From Ignavibacteria bacterium (lineage in GTDB: Bacteria; Bacteroidota; Ignavibacteria; Ignavibacteriales; Ignavibacteriaceae): DNA of 64,000 bases. The notes beneath the pieces are model-generated. The model did not search any database. It was given only the letters and a program-made list of their open reading frames with translations, and was not told where the DNA came from. Of this stretch, positions 43,506 through 52,535 are shown one piece after another. Position numbers and translations under genes: made by a program. Numbering within the stretch: position 1 is the first letter of the stretch; the number at the start of each line of letters is the position of its first letter. Where the stretch lies: contig JAFLBV010000001.1 of NCBI GenBank assembly GCA_017302895.1, positions 868,001 to 932,000 on the forward strand, read 5' to 3'.

Positions 43506-45839
43506 GTGAGCTGTCTGAAGTATATATTATTGGTTTTGGTCCTCGTTACAGTGCCGATTTTCACACAAGTCACATTGTCCGGGAAAGTTGTAACCCCCAC
43601 CGGTGAGCCGCTACATGGCTGTGCCGTGTTTATTCAAAAAACTCCCCTTGGTGTAATCACATCCACAGACGGTAAATTCAGTTTCGATCTTCTCCCCGGC
43701 ACCTACACTCTTCGTGTAAGACACATCGCATACACCGACACATCCATACAGGTGGAAGTTTCTTCGAAAAAAAATGATTCCATACTCGTTATTCTTTCGC
43801 ATGCTTCATATCTGGAAGAGGAATTTGTTGTTGTTGGTGAAAGAAAGGGAATGGAAAAAGAAACCCTGGAAGCCGAGACGATAGCAAACATCCCGACTCT
43901 GAACGGGGAAGTGCTGCAGACGGTCAGGATACTTCCCGGAGTGAAAATGAACAATGAAATGACTTCGGGTTACAATGTCAGGGGTGGCAGTTTCGATGAA
44001 AATTTAATTTACCTGAACGGTTTTGAAATATACAGGCCCTTTCTTTTAAGGCAGGGAATCGAGGAAAACCAGTCACTCGTAAATCAGGATCTGGTGAAAG
44101 ACCTCTCCTTTTTCGGTGGTGCATTTCCCGCGGTATTTGGCGACAAAATGGCTTCCGCACTTCAGATTAATTACGGAAGGGGTGCGGGACCCTCTTTCAG
44201 CGGCATACTCAGGGCGGGCCTACTCTCAGCCGGACTTGCACTTCATCATGTTTCAGAGGGGCTCTCGGCGTCGCTCGCGGGGCGGTGGAGTTATCCCAAG
44301 ATTTTCTCAAGCAAGCAACACACTTCAGGCGATTACAGACCCGACTTCAAAGACCTTCAACTGATGGTGAACTGGGTTCCCGACAGGAACATATCGACCC
44401 GATTTTTCCTCCTGAAGGCTATCAACAATTACGATCTCACACCCTCTAACTGGACAGGGCACTTCCGGCTTGATGGAGTGATTCAGGGCATTGCCGCAGA
44501 CTATTCGGGTGCCACGAACTATGGCTACAACACTTCACTTGCTGGGGTAAATTCGAGAATCAGACTTGGCAATGATCTCGTTTTTGGTGCTTCTCTTTCC
44601 TGGTTCAATATCAAGGAAACAGAAACCAGAAATCTGACTTCAGATATTTACCTGATTCCCGATGCTTACGACCCCGACACGAGAGAATACCTCAAATCAG
44701 CAATTGAAAAAGGGGAAAACACACTCGATCTGGCTGTTGTCAGTTTTGCACCTGAGTTTATCTGGACGAAGGGAGTCCACAAAGTTAAAGCCGGGGCAGA
44801 ACTCAAATTTGCCAATCTCGACAACTCGGTCTATGAAGAGAGAAAAGAACAGGGGGGTATTTCCATCCCTGCAGCACCCGAGATTATCAGATATACAATC
44901 GGACAGACCCTGAACAGTTACTCGGTTTATCTGAATGATGAGATGTCTTTGAATGAAAGACTCGATATCAATGCGGGCTTGAGGTTTACCTCCACAGGGT
45001 ATAACGGTGAGACATTCTGGTCGCCAAGAGTCAGTATCGAGTACAAGTTTACCGAAAAATTCAGCGTGAATTTAAGGGCGGGGGTTTACAATCAGCCACC
45101 CTTCTTTTATGAGCTTCGTGATCTTTCACCCGATGAGACACAGACACTTAAGTCGCAAAAGTCGATTCATTACATCGCCGCACTTCACTATGTCTTCAAA
45201 AAGGGACTTGAGATGAGGGCAGAGTTCTTTTATAAATCACTTGATGACCTTATTCCGGTGGATTTTGACGGGATGAGAATGTCCTACGGGAAATCAAATT
45301 CGCTCGAAGGATTTGCCCGGGGGTTCGATATAATGCTCAGAGGTGAGATTCAGCAGGGGCTGAACAGTTGGTTCGTTTATGGCTACCTTGACAGCGGTGA
45401 GAGGCTGAAAGGGAGCAGCGGCGGGTATGAAAGAAGACTTTTGGATCAGACGCACAATCTGCAGATTTTTCTTCAGGACAAGATCAAGAAACACCCGAAC
45501 TGGCAGTCGCACCTCCGTTTTTCAGTGGCTACCGGGACACTCTACCATCCGAGAAGAGTTGAAGTTGGCACTGACAATAAAAACTACCTCGTGGTTGACT
45601 ACAACAAAAGGTGGGAGCTCCCCTTCTATATGAGGGCGGATATGGGGCTTTCCGCAAAATTTCAGCTTGGTGAAGAAAAATTTCTTACCGTGGTTGCAGA
45701 GGTGCTAAATGTATTTAATAACTACAACATAGCAGGTTATTCCTGGTATCAGGTAATCCCCGGGGTTCGTTCCCCGTTACGCGTACCACAGATTTTCACG
45801 GAAAGATTCTTTAATTTAGCACTCGAGTTTTCTTTTTAA
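43506..45839 (+). CDS. TonB-dependent outer-membrane receptor with carboxypeptidase-like domain
   Basis: 777 residues from GTG at 43506 with a signal peptide to about residue 20. A CarboxypepD_reg-like domain (VTLSGKVVTPTGEPLHGCAV, about 22-105) precedes a plug domain (TLNGEVLQTVRILPGVKMNN, SGYNVRGGSFDENLIYLNGF) and a long beta-barrel rich in aromatic strands, ending ...FFNLALEFSF with a terminal phenylalanine. It imports a large nutrient or complex using TonB energy. No SusD-like partner is adjacent, so it is not a classic starch-utilisation pair. The GNAT gene follows 12 bases later. Confidence 0.93.
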   Translation: MSCLKYILLVLVLVTVPIFTQVTLSGKVVTPTGEPLHGCAVFIQKTPLGVITSTDGKFSFDLLPGTYTLRVRHIAYTDTSIQVEVSSKKNDSILVILSHASYLEEEFVVVGERKGMEKETLEAETIANIPTLNGEVLQTVRILPGVKMNNEMTSGYNVRGGSFDENLIYLNGFEIYRPFLLRQGIEENQSLVNQDLVKDLSFFGGAFPAVFGDKMASALQINYGRGAGPSFSGILRAGLLSAGLALHHVSEGLSASLAGRWSYPKIFSSKQHTSGDYRPDFKDLQLMVNWVPDRNISTRFFLLKAINNYDLTPSNWTGHFRLDGVIQGIAADYSGATNYGYNTSLAGVNSRIRLGNDLVFGASLSWFNIKETETRNLTSDIYLIPDAYDPDTREYLKSAIEKGENTLDLAVVSFAPEFIWTKGVHKVKAGAELKFANLDNSVYEERKEQGGISIPAAPEIIRYTIGQTLNSYSVYLNDEMSLNERLDINAGLRFTSTGYNGETFWSPRVSIEYKFTEKFSVNLRAGVYNQPPFFYELRDLSPDETQTLKSQKSIHYIAALHYVFKKGLEMRAEFFYKSLDDLIPVDFDGMRMSYGKSNSLEGFARGFDIMLRGEIQQGLNSWFVYGYLDSGERLKGSSGGYERRLLDQTHNLQIFLQDKIKKHPNWQSHLRFSVATGTLYHPRRVEVGTDNKNYLVVDYNKRWELPFYMRADMGLSAKFQLGEEKFLTVVAEVLNVFNNYNIAGYSWYQVIPGVRSPLRVPQIFTERFFNLALEFSF

Positions 45840-45851
45840 ATTGAAATCAGA

Positions 45852-46397
45852 TTGCTGACAGAATCAAAAATCATAGAACTTACTTCCCTTTTCCCTGAGG
45901 ATGCTCCCGAGCTTGCCGAGGTGGCGAACAACCCCAAAGTCGCCCTCTACCTTCGAGATTCCTTCCCGCAACCCTACACAGTCGAGCACGCAAGAGAATT
46001 CATTAAACTGATGAATGAGGGGAATATACAATCGGTTTTCGCAGTGAGATATTATGGAGAGATGGCCGGAATTGCAGGTGCACACCTTCTTACCGATGTG
46101 CAAAAGAAAACTGCCGAGATCGGGTTCTGGTTTGGTGAGAAATTCTGGAACAGAGGGATTGCAACCGAAGTCTGCCGTCAGATAACAACTTTTGCATTTA
46201 CTTATTTTGATATTATAAAAGTTCAAGCAGAAGTGGCGTCACCCAATTCAGCTTCAGCCCGTGTCCTCGAGAAAAACGGTTTTAAACTCGAAGGTACCCT
46301 CCGTAAATCCTTCCACAAAAACGATCAGGACTGGGATCTGCTCGTCTATGGACTGCTGAAAGAGGAATTGGAGGAGAGGCAGTTGCATCTTATTTGA
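45852..46397 (+). CDS. GNAT-family acetyltransferase (RimJ/RimL-like)
   Basis: 181 residues from TTG at 45852; no better start is seen because the TonB-receptor gene ends 12 bases upstream. The acetyl-CoA binding pattern is AEIGFWFGEKFWNRGIATEV (R/QxxGxG/A region) with VQAEVASPNSASARVLEKNGF and FKLEGTLRKSF, typical of the RimJ/L protein or amino-acid N-acetyltransferases. The substrate is unknown. It may be co-transcribed with the receptor. Confidence 0.88.
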   Translation: MLTESKIIELTSLFPEDAPELAEVANNPKVALYLRDSFPQPYTVEHAREFIKLMNEGNIQSVFAVRYYGEMAGIAGAHLLTDVQKKTAEIGFWFGEKFWNRGIATEVCRQITTFAFTYFDIIKVQAEVASPNSASARVLEKNGFKLEGTLRKSFHKNDQDWDLLVYGLLKEELEERQLHLI

Positions 46398-46399
46398 TT

Positions 46400-46437
46400 T
46401 TCAAACCTGAAACTTCAAACCTCAAACCTCAAATTTT
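46400..46437. repeat. AAACCTCAAACCT short repeat between two convergent genes
   Basis: The 3' region of the GNAT gene has CAAACCTGAAACTTCAAACC-type sequence with a seven- to eight-base period before the prfA stop. It resembles the ACCTAATACCTAACACCTAA stretch after the AAA/PD-(D/E)XK gene (13412-13432). No coding frame. Confidence 0.5.
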
Positions 46438-46447
46438 TGTTGTTCTC

Positions 46448-47524
46448 CTAAACCTCCGCCTGCAGCTTTTCAGCACGATCGGCAATTTTTAACTGCTCTA
46501 TCAAATTAAACAAATCACCGTTGATTACATCACTGAGATTATAAAGAGTAAGCCCGATTCTGTGGTCGGTTACGCGGTTCTGAGGGAAATTGTAGGTGCG
46601 GATTTTATCGCTTCTGTCGCCGCTTTTTACCATAAGTTTTCTTTGGGCAGCAATTTCGGAATTTTGTTCGCTGCTCTTGAGGTCATAAAGTCGAGCCATC
46701 AAAACCTTCAGGGCTTTTTCACGGTTTTTAAGCTGCGATCTTTCATCCTGGCACTGAACAACAATACCCGTGGGAAGATGTGTCATTCTGATGGCGGTCT
46801 CCACTTTGTTCACATTCTGACCACCGGCGCCACCACTTCGGAACACATCAATCTTCACATCGTTCATGTTGATGTCGACCGCAACATCCTCCACTTCGGG
46901 AAGTACTGCCACAGAAGCTGCTGATGTGTGGACTCTTCCCTGTGCTTCTGTTTGCGGGACTCGTTGCACACGATGAACGCCGCTTTCCCACTTCAGTTCA
47001 CCGTAAACACCTGTTCCGGAGATCGAAACTACTGCTTCCTTTACGCCACCAAGTCCACCCGCTTCGCTGAAATCGATGTACTCGGTTTTCCAGCCTTTCA
47101 GTTCGGCATAGCGCATATACATTCTGAGGAGGTCACCGGCAAAAAGTCCGGCTTCATCACCACCTGTACCGGCACGGATTTCAAGGATAATACTTTTATC
47201 ATCATTGGGGTCTTTTGGCAGAAGAAGAACTTTAATTTCTTCCTCCAAAAGTTCTTTCTGTTCCTTTAAGCCCTCGAGTTCCATCTGGGCAATCTCGATG
47301 AGCTCCTTGTCAGTTGAATTCTCCAGGATGTCCTTCGATTCAGCAAGGTCGGAAATTACGCGGGAATATTTGTCGAAAGCTTCCATCATTGGAATAAGGT
47401 CGCTTCTCTCCTTGCTGAGAGAGATCAGTTTATCGGTGTCAGAAAGGACTTCCTGGTCCGCGAGTTGTTCGTTTATGCGGTCGAATTTATCCTTTATCTT
47501 TGCAAGCTTTTCAAAAAAGTTCAT
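46448..47524 (-). CDS. prfA: peptide chain release factor 1
   Basis: 358 residues, standard length. The GGQ motif is in FRSGGAGGQNVNKVETAIR. The family segments EIRAGTGGDEAGLFAGDLLR, GVHRVQRVPQTEAQGRVHTS and DHRIGLTLYNL are all present. RF1 recognises UAA and UAG and releases the nascent chain on the ribosome. It is a lone gene. No hemK/prmC is adjacent in this window. The 47525-47764 gap to the next, divergent gene shows no feature that I can support. Confidence 0.98.
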   Translation of the reverse strand: MNFFEKLAKIKDKFDRINEQLADQEVLSDTDKLISLSKERSDLIPMMEAFDKYSRVISDLAESKDILENSTDKELIEIAQMELEGLKEQKELLEEEIKVLLLPKDPNDDKSIILEIRAGTGGDEAGLFAGDLLRMYMRYAELKGWKTEYIDFSEAGGLGGVKEAVVSISGTGVYGELKWESGVHRVQRVPQTEAQGRVHTSAASVAVLPEVEDVAVDINMNDVKIDVFRSGGAGGQNVNKVETAIRMTHLPTGIVVQCQDERSQLKNREKALKVLMARLYDLKSSEQNSEIAAQRKLMVKSGDRSDKIRTYNFPQNRVTDHRIGLTLYNLSDVINGDLFNLIEQLKIADRAEKLQAEV

Positions 47525-47764
47525 GGATTCCTTGTAAAATAGAACTGCAAATATAACGATTTTCGAGGAGAGTGCATTTAGAAGTGGTAAAGTGGAGCCG
47601 GGATCGACCCGTTGCGTGGAATTTTAATGAATCAGAAATAAAAATTTTCAGAAGTTGTGAGAACCGTAATAATTTTTTTATACAACTTAGTTAATTTGGA
47701 CTTTTATTGTAGAAAATTTCTTACATCTTCGTCAGTTTCTTAAACATGAACAGTATGATCTAAA

Positions 47765-49759
47765 TTGATAACCACCGAAACCCTGAGTCAACTTTTTGAC
47801 CACTCCCTTAGCGCAGTTTGTGTCACGCAGGAACAGAAATTTGTATATGCCAACGAGGCATTTTACAGTCTTACCGGAATTACAGATAAATCAGAGATAG
47901 TCGGAAAACCGTTGGAAGCTTTCTCTGTCAATCCCGCTGAAACCCTTCCAATTGTTAAAAACAAGATGAGAGAAAGCGGGGATCTTATACCTTCCTCATA
48001 CGAAATCACCGGCAAGAGGAGGGATGGTTCTTTGTTTCCGGCAACTGTCTCGGCATCCACAATCTCTTTTGAGGACAGAACAGCTACCCTTGTCATAGTG
48101 AAAGATATCACAGCAGAAAAGGCTGCTCAAGCGGTTTTGGATGACCTGTCGCATACCCTGGTTGCGTTGTATGAAAATACCGCAGAATCTCTTGTTCTGA
48201 TTGATCGCGATTTCAGGATGAAATATTTTAATAAATCGGTAAAAACGATGATCGAAAGCATTTACCGGAGGTGTCCTCAAAAAGGAGAATCGATCCTCGA
48301 CTATTCTACAATCGATTCCATCGAAGAGTTTAAAAGAAATGTGAACGATGCCTTTAATGGAATCCCGCTAAGCAAGGAAGTGGAAATAAAATATATTAAT
48401 GGAACAAGCATTTGGTGGAGGGTTGCTTACAGACCGATTATACTGGATTCCGGTGAAATAAGATATGTTGCATTCACAGCAGCCAACATTACGGAAGTGG
48501 TTCTGGTAAGAGAAGATCTCAGACTTCAGAATGAAAGGCTGAATTCACTCCATGAATTGATGACTATTCAGGATCTTTCGGAGAGAGAGGTTGTGGAATT
48601 TGCAATGGAGGAAGTGGTAAGAATCACAAAAAGTGAAGTGGGGTATATTCATTTCGTGGAGACACAGGTCGAAGGTGATGTCTCACTGAACCTATTTACC
48701 TGGTCGAAGTCGGTTGGTGGAAAGTGTCTGATTCCTGAACTGATTAAGTACCCAATGAAAGATGCGGGAGTCTGGGCTGATTGTGTCAGGACAGGGAAGC
48801 CCGCCGTCCATAACGATTATCAACACATGGCAGGAAAACGCGGCTATCCGGAAGGACATTTCCCTGTTGAAAGGCATCTTAGCGTTCCCGTTTTTGAAGA
48901 TGAACTCCCAAAACTCATTGTCGGTGTAGGTAACAAAAAAACAGAATATACAACAGAGGATATAAGAGACCTTCAAATTTATTCCTCTGAATTATGGAAA
49001 GTCATCACAAAGAAAAGACTCATAGAGGAACTCAGGAAAGCAAAAGAACACGCGGAAAAAGCGGCCCAATTGAAATCTGACTTCCTTTCACAAATGTCGC
49101 ATGAAATCAGATCTCCTATGAATGTAATTCTTGGTTCCATCGACATTTTAAGGGATGAAATAGAGAACCCCGAAGGTGTGGATCTTTCTTCGACCTTCAC
49201 AGCTATTGAAAATTCAGGACAGAGGATAGTAAGGACTTTGAACATGATTCTCAATATGGCTGAATTGCAGTCGGGGAATTTTGTTCCACACATCAGGACG
49301 GTAGATCTTAAACCGGTTCTTAAAAAACTTGCCGGGGAATATCTTATGAAATGTAAGTTCAAAGGACTGGATTTTGCCATCAGTCTCGGCGAGGGTGACC
49401 ACCATGTCCTGGGTGATGAATACAGTCTAACCCAGATATTCGGCAATCTGATGGATAATGCAATCAAATACACAAATACAGGAGCCGTCAAGGTTACTTC
49501 GTCGCTTTCCCCGGATGGAAAGCTGATTGTTGAAGTGGCGGATTCAGGAATAGGCATCTCCAATGAATTTCGTGATACAGTATTTTCTCCTTTCAGGCAG
49601 GAGGATCAGGGTTACGGACGAAATTTTGAGGGCAACGGACTCGGGCTCGCCCTCGTAAAGAAGTACTGTGATATCAATTCTGCGGAAATAACCTTCGAGA
49701 GTGAGAAGAACCAAGGGACAAGATTTATTGTCAAAATGGGTACTTTTGCCTCCGTTTAG
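47765..49759 (+). CDS. sensor histidine kinase with two PAS domains and a GAF domain
   Basis: 664 residues, no membrane helix, so cytoplasmic. PAS 1 (about 10-120, AVCVTQEQKFVYANEAFYSL to ILVIVKDITAEKA-like end), PAS 2 (about 130-245), a GAF-2-like domain (about 265-405, VVRITKSEVGYIHFVE, VGGKCLIPEL), a coiled linker, HisKA with LSQMSHEIRSPMNVILGSID and ATPase boxes GNLMDNAIKYTN, VADSGIGIS, GNGLGLALVKKYCD. The start is TTG at 47765; no ATG is available in frame nearby. It is an orphan kinase with its partner elsewhere. The sensed signal is unknown, though the PAS and GAF domains suggest a cytosolic ligand. Confidence 0.92.
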   Translation: MITTETLSQLFDHSLSAVCVTQEQKFVYANEAFYSLTGITDKSEIVGKPLEAFSVNPAETLPIVKNKMRESGDLIPSSYEITGKRRDGSLFPATVSASTISFEDRTATLVIVKDITAEKAAQAVLDDLSHTLVALYENTAESLVLIDRDFRMKYFNKSVKTMIESIYRRCPQKGESILDYSTIDSIEEFKRNVNDAFNGIPLSKEVEIKYINGTSIWWRVAYRPIILDSGEIRYVAFTAANITEVVLVREDLRLQNERLNSLHELMTIQDLSEREVVEFAMEEVVRITKSEVGYIHFVETQVEGDVSLNLFTWSKSVGGKCLIPELIKYPMKDAGVWADCVRTGKPAVHNDYQHMAGKRGYPEGHFPVERHLSVPVFEDELPKLIVGVGNKKTEYTTEDIRDLQIYSSELWKVITKKRLIEELRKAKEHAEKAAQLKSDFLSQMSHEIRSPMNVILGSIDILRDEIENPEGVDLSSTFTAIENSGQRIVRTLNMILNMAELQSGNFVPHIRTVDLKPVLKKLAGEYLMKCKFKGLDFAISLGEGDHHVLGDEYSLTQIFGNLMDNAIKYTNTGAVKVTSSLSPDGKLIVEVADSGIGISNEFRDTVFSPFRQEDQGYGRNFEGNGLGLALVKKYCDINSAEITFESEKNQGTRFIVKMGTFASV

Positions 49760-49986
49760 TCCTTCACAAACGGGCAGTGCCGGCATCCGCTTCTGCAACA
49801 ACTACCTCTTCTTAAATGATAAAAAGCAGTGAACACCGAATAACCTGTGGAGGGATCACGATAAACCGATTCTCCTTTTCTGCACGCCTCTTCATGTATC
49901 TCCAGTATCCTTTGATAATCGTATCTCTCGGGATCCAATCTTGAAGGGTGAGGTACGGGAACTTCAGAGCCATTATTTATGCTCAA
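49756..49986 (-). CDS. DUF5522-family small cysteine-rich protein
   Basis: 76 residues. The C-terminal signature YSVFTAFYHLRRGSCCRSGCRHCPFV gives four cysteines in a CC...C..C cluster with one His, as in the DUF5522 family of Bacteroidota. It probably binds zinc or an iron-sulfur cluster. The start overlaps the stop of the alpha/beta hydrolase gene by four bases, so they are co-translated. Function unknown. The stop overlaps the end of the opposite-strand kinase gene by four bases. Confidence 0.8.
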   Translation of the reverse strand: MSINNGSEVPVPHPSRLDPERYDYQRILEIHEEACRKGESVYRDPSTGYSVFTAFYHLRRGSCCRSGCRHCPFVKD

Positions 49987-50786
49987 TCAAACCTCTTCAT
50001 AAAAGCCCGAATAGGTTCATTTGACGCTGCCGGATTTTCATAGGGAGTACCGTGTCCGGCATTTTTTACAACATGGAACTCACCGTTTTTCACATTTTTC
50101 ATCATCCCTTCCATCTCTGCGGGAGGTGTAAGTGCGTCCGATTCACCACATACTGCCAAAACAGGAAGGTCAGTCGATTCGAGGAATGAAGTTGTGCCGG
50201 TTCTTCCCATCATTGCAAGAAGCGCACCAATGGCTCCCTCTGGTTTTACAGCAGCCCCCCTGTCGATAAAACCTTTGTACTCGTCGGGTTCATTTTCCTT
50301 GAAAGATTTCGAGAAGATTGATTCCATGAGAGCTGTTGCATAGACCCTGATTCCGCCCTGCTTAAGGATGCGGATTCCGGCAGCTCTTTTAATTTTTGCT
50401 TCATCGCTGTCAGCAGTGGCGCGGGTGTCAAAAAGTATTAGTCCGGCTACATTTCCCGGGTCCCTTTCCGCTGCTCTGAGAGTGATGTATCCGCCCATTG
50501 AGAGACCTGCGAGCACAGGCTTTTTAATCCCGAGTTCCTTTATCAGATCGAGAATGTCATCAACATAACTCTCGAGGGTTATCATCCCGTCACAATCGGT
50601 GGAACGACCGAAGCCCCTTAGGTCTAGGGTGACGATTGTGTAATCATCTTGAAACTCAGCAACCTGCCTGTCCCAAAGAGAGGAATCGAAAATGAATCCA
50701 TGAATAAAAACGATGGTCTGCTTGCCGTTACCTGTTTTGGTATATGCGATTCCTGAAGCTGATAACCGGTACATAAAATTTCTCAC
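49983..50786 (-). CDS. alpha/beta hydrolase
   Basis: 267 residues. The fold is complete: QTIVFIHGFIFDSSLW (oxyanion), YTIVTLDLRGFGRSTD, the nucleophile elbow LAGLSMGGYITLRAAE with Ser in GxSxG, LAVCGESDALTPP (Asp) and VKNAGHGTPYENP (His). This is the 3-oxoadipate enol-lactonase/esterase-like branch, acting on small esters or lactones. No signal peptide. It is the first gene of a two-gene unit with the DUF5522 protein. Confidence 0.92.
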   Translation of the reverse strand: MRNFMYRLSASGIAYTKTGNGKQTIVFIHGFIFDSSLWDRQVAEFQDDYTIVTLDLRGFGRSTDCDGMITLESYVDDILDLIKELGIKKPVLAGLSMGGYITLRAAERDPGNVAGLILFDTRATADSDEAKIKRAAGIRILKQGGIRVYATALMESIFSKSFKENEPDEYKGFIDRGAAVKPEGAIGALLAMMGRTGTTSFLESTDLPVLAVCGESDALTPPAEMEGMMKNVKNGEFHVVKNAGHGTPYENPAASNEPIRAFMKRFD

Positions 50787-50912
50787 TTTTTTTTGAAATG
50801 TCGCTTCAAAATTAACGATAGTTACTTATTTTAGATAACATTAAAATAGATATTGTTTGTTCACTCAGACTGAATATTTTTGTTCAGACGACAATTCCGG
50901 AATAAATTACTG

Positions 50913-52466
50913 ATGGAAGACAGGATAAATTTTTCGAAGGTTTTATCGGGCGCCACTTTTGGCATCGATGCTTTTATTGTTGAAATTGAGACCCATCTTG
51001 AAAAGGCGATGCTGGCGTTCACCATTGTTGGCTTGCCTGACAATGCCGTGAAAGAGAGCAGAGAGAGGGTAACCGCAGCGATTAAAAACAGCGGAATCAA
51101 GTTCCCGGGTAAAAAGATCACCATTAACATGGCTCCTGCCGATATCAAAAAAGAGGGGAGTTCATTCGATCTGCCCATCGGTATCGGTATTCTCGCCGCC
51201 GAAGGCCTTGTACCTCAACAACAGCTTCAAAACACCATTTTCCTCGGAGAATTATCGCTTGATGGAACCTTAAGAGCGGTGAAGGGGGCATTGCCACTCG
51301 CTGTTTGTGCCCGCCAAAAGGGGATTACTCGAATCATTCTGCCTGAAGACTCTGCAAAGGAAGCCTCAATTGTTGAGGGTGTGGAAGTTTACGGCTTCAG
51401 GAATTTTATCGATATCTTCGGGTTTCTTAACGGCTCTCTATCGCAGACACCTGTTGTAACCGACACTTCCGAACTTTTTGGATATCTGAATAAATATAAT
51501 CTTGACTTTGCTGATGTCAAGGGTCAGGAAAATGTAAAAAGAGCACTCGAAGTCGCAGCCGCAGGGGGACACAATATCCTGATGATTGGACCTCCCGGAA
51601 GCGGGAAAACGATGCTTGCCAAGCGGCTCCCCTCAATTCTTCCACCTCTGTCTTTTGATGAGGCGCTGGAGACCACCAAAATTTACTCCATCGCCGGAAT
51701 ACTCCCCAAAGGAACGGCCCTGATCACCGAACGGCCTTTCCGTAACCCGCATCATACTGTGTCTGATGCTGCGATGGTTGGAGGCGGAACAGTGCCACGA
51801 CCCGGAGAAGTATCTTTCTCCCATTTTGGCGTTCTGTTCCTCGATGAATTTCCCGAGTTTCGTAAAAATGTAATCGAAGTGTTGCGGCAACCCCTCGAGG
51901 ATTCAGTCGTCACAGTCAGCAGATCAAAAATGACCCTTTCGTTTCCGGCTAACTTCATGCTTGCGGCAGCAATGAATCCGTGTCCATGCGGATATTACAC
52001 CGACCCTTCCCGCGACTGCCATTGCAACGGCAACCAGATTCAAAAGTATATGAGTAAAATCTCGGGACCCCTTCTCGACAGAATTGACATCCACATCGAG
52101 GTGCCTGCCGTAAAATATAAAGACCTGACATCAGTCCACAAGGGGGAAAGTTCCGATGCCATCAGGGACAGGGTTATCGCGGCAAGAGCCATACAACAGG
52201 AGAGATTCAAGGATTACAAGCACATTTTTAACAACGCTGATATGGGAAGCAGGGAGGTACGGCATTTCTGCCATCTTGACGATGCAGGAGCAGGACTGCT
52301 GAAAACCGCAATGACCCGTCTTGGTCTCTCGGCAAGGGCATACGATCGAATCCTGAAAGTGAGTCGCACCATCGCAGACCTCGAAGCGGAACCCCACATT
52401 ACGGCGGCTCATGTTTCAGAGGCTATTCAGTACCGGACTTTGGACAGGGAACTGTGGAACGATTAA
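50913..52466 (+). CDS. comM: YifB/ComM-family Mg-chelatase-like AAA ATPase
   Basis: 517 residues from ATG at 50913, chosen over the upstream TTG (50880) because the family begins at this point (FSKVLSGATFGIDAFIVEIE). A LonC-like domain (1-180, FTIVGLPDNAVKESRERV) precedes an AAA module with Walker A MIGPPGSGKTMLAKRLPSIL, sensor segments NPHHTVSDAAMVGGG, LFLDEFPEF and a zinc-like MNPCPCGYYTDPSRDCHCN. ComM/YifB helps branch migration during natural transformation. The ring-forming arginine residues are present. Confidence 0.95.
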   Translation: MEDRINFSKVLSGATFGIDAFIVEIETHLEKAMLAFTIVGLPDNAVKESRERVTAAIKNSGIKFPGKKITINMAPADIKKEGSSFDLPIGIGILAAEGLVPQQQLQNTIFLGELSLDGTLRAVKGALPLAVCARQKGITRIILPEDSAKEASIVEGVEVYGFRNFIDIFGFLNGSLSQTPVVTDTSELFGYLNKYNLDFADVKGQENVKRALEVAAAGGHNILMIGPPGSGKTMLAKRLPSILPPLSFDEALETTKIYSIAGILPKGTALITERPFRNPHHTVSDAAMVGGGTVPRPGEVSFSHFGVLFLDEFPEFRKNVIEVLRQPLEDSVVTVSRSKMTLSFPANFMLAAAMNPCPCGYYTDPSRDCHCNGNQIQKYMSKISGPLLDRIDIHIEVPAVKYKDLTSVHKGESSDAIRDRVIAARAIQQERFKDYKHIFNNADMGSREVRHFCHLDDAGAGLLKTAMTRLGLSARAYDRILKVSRTIADLEAEPHITAAHVSEAIQYRTLDRELWND

Positions 52467-52471
52467 AGCCA

Positions 52472-52535
52472 TGAACTGTTAGCTATGATCTATGAGCTGA
52501 CAGCTCATCGTTACTACCTCATAGCTAATAGCTGA
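52472..52535. repeat. short dispersed repeat (CTATGATCTATGA), copy 2, with inverted GCTATGA/TCATAGC
   Basis: ATGAACTGTTAGCTATGATC, then GAGCTGACAGCTC and CTCATAGCTAATAGCTGATC, form an imperfect inverted repeat between comM and the YD-like genes. The first part matches copy 1 at 35965. It could act as a terminator for the convergent genes. Confidence 0.5.

Noticed and set aside
43506..46397. TonB receptor as part of a SusC/SusD polysaccharide locus
   Set aside because: No SusD-like lipoprotein or glycoside hydrolase is adjacent; the next gene encodes an acetyltransferase.
47525..47764. Possible tRNA or small RNA upstream of the PAS/GAF kinase (GGGATCGACCCG looked tRNA-like)
   Set aside because: No cloverleaf can be folded around it; the short CGGG/CCCG stem stands alone.
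48979..49563. 194-codon minus-strand frame inside the PAS/GAF kinase
   Set aside because: Antisense to the HisKA and ATPase core, serine-rich as shadows often are, no motif.
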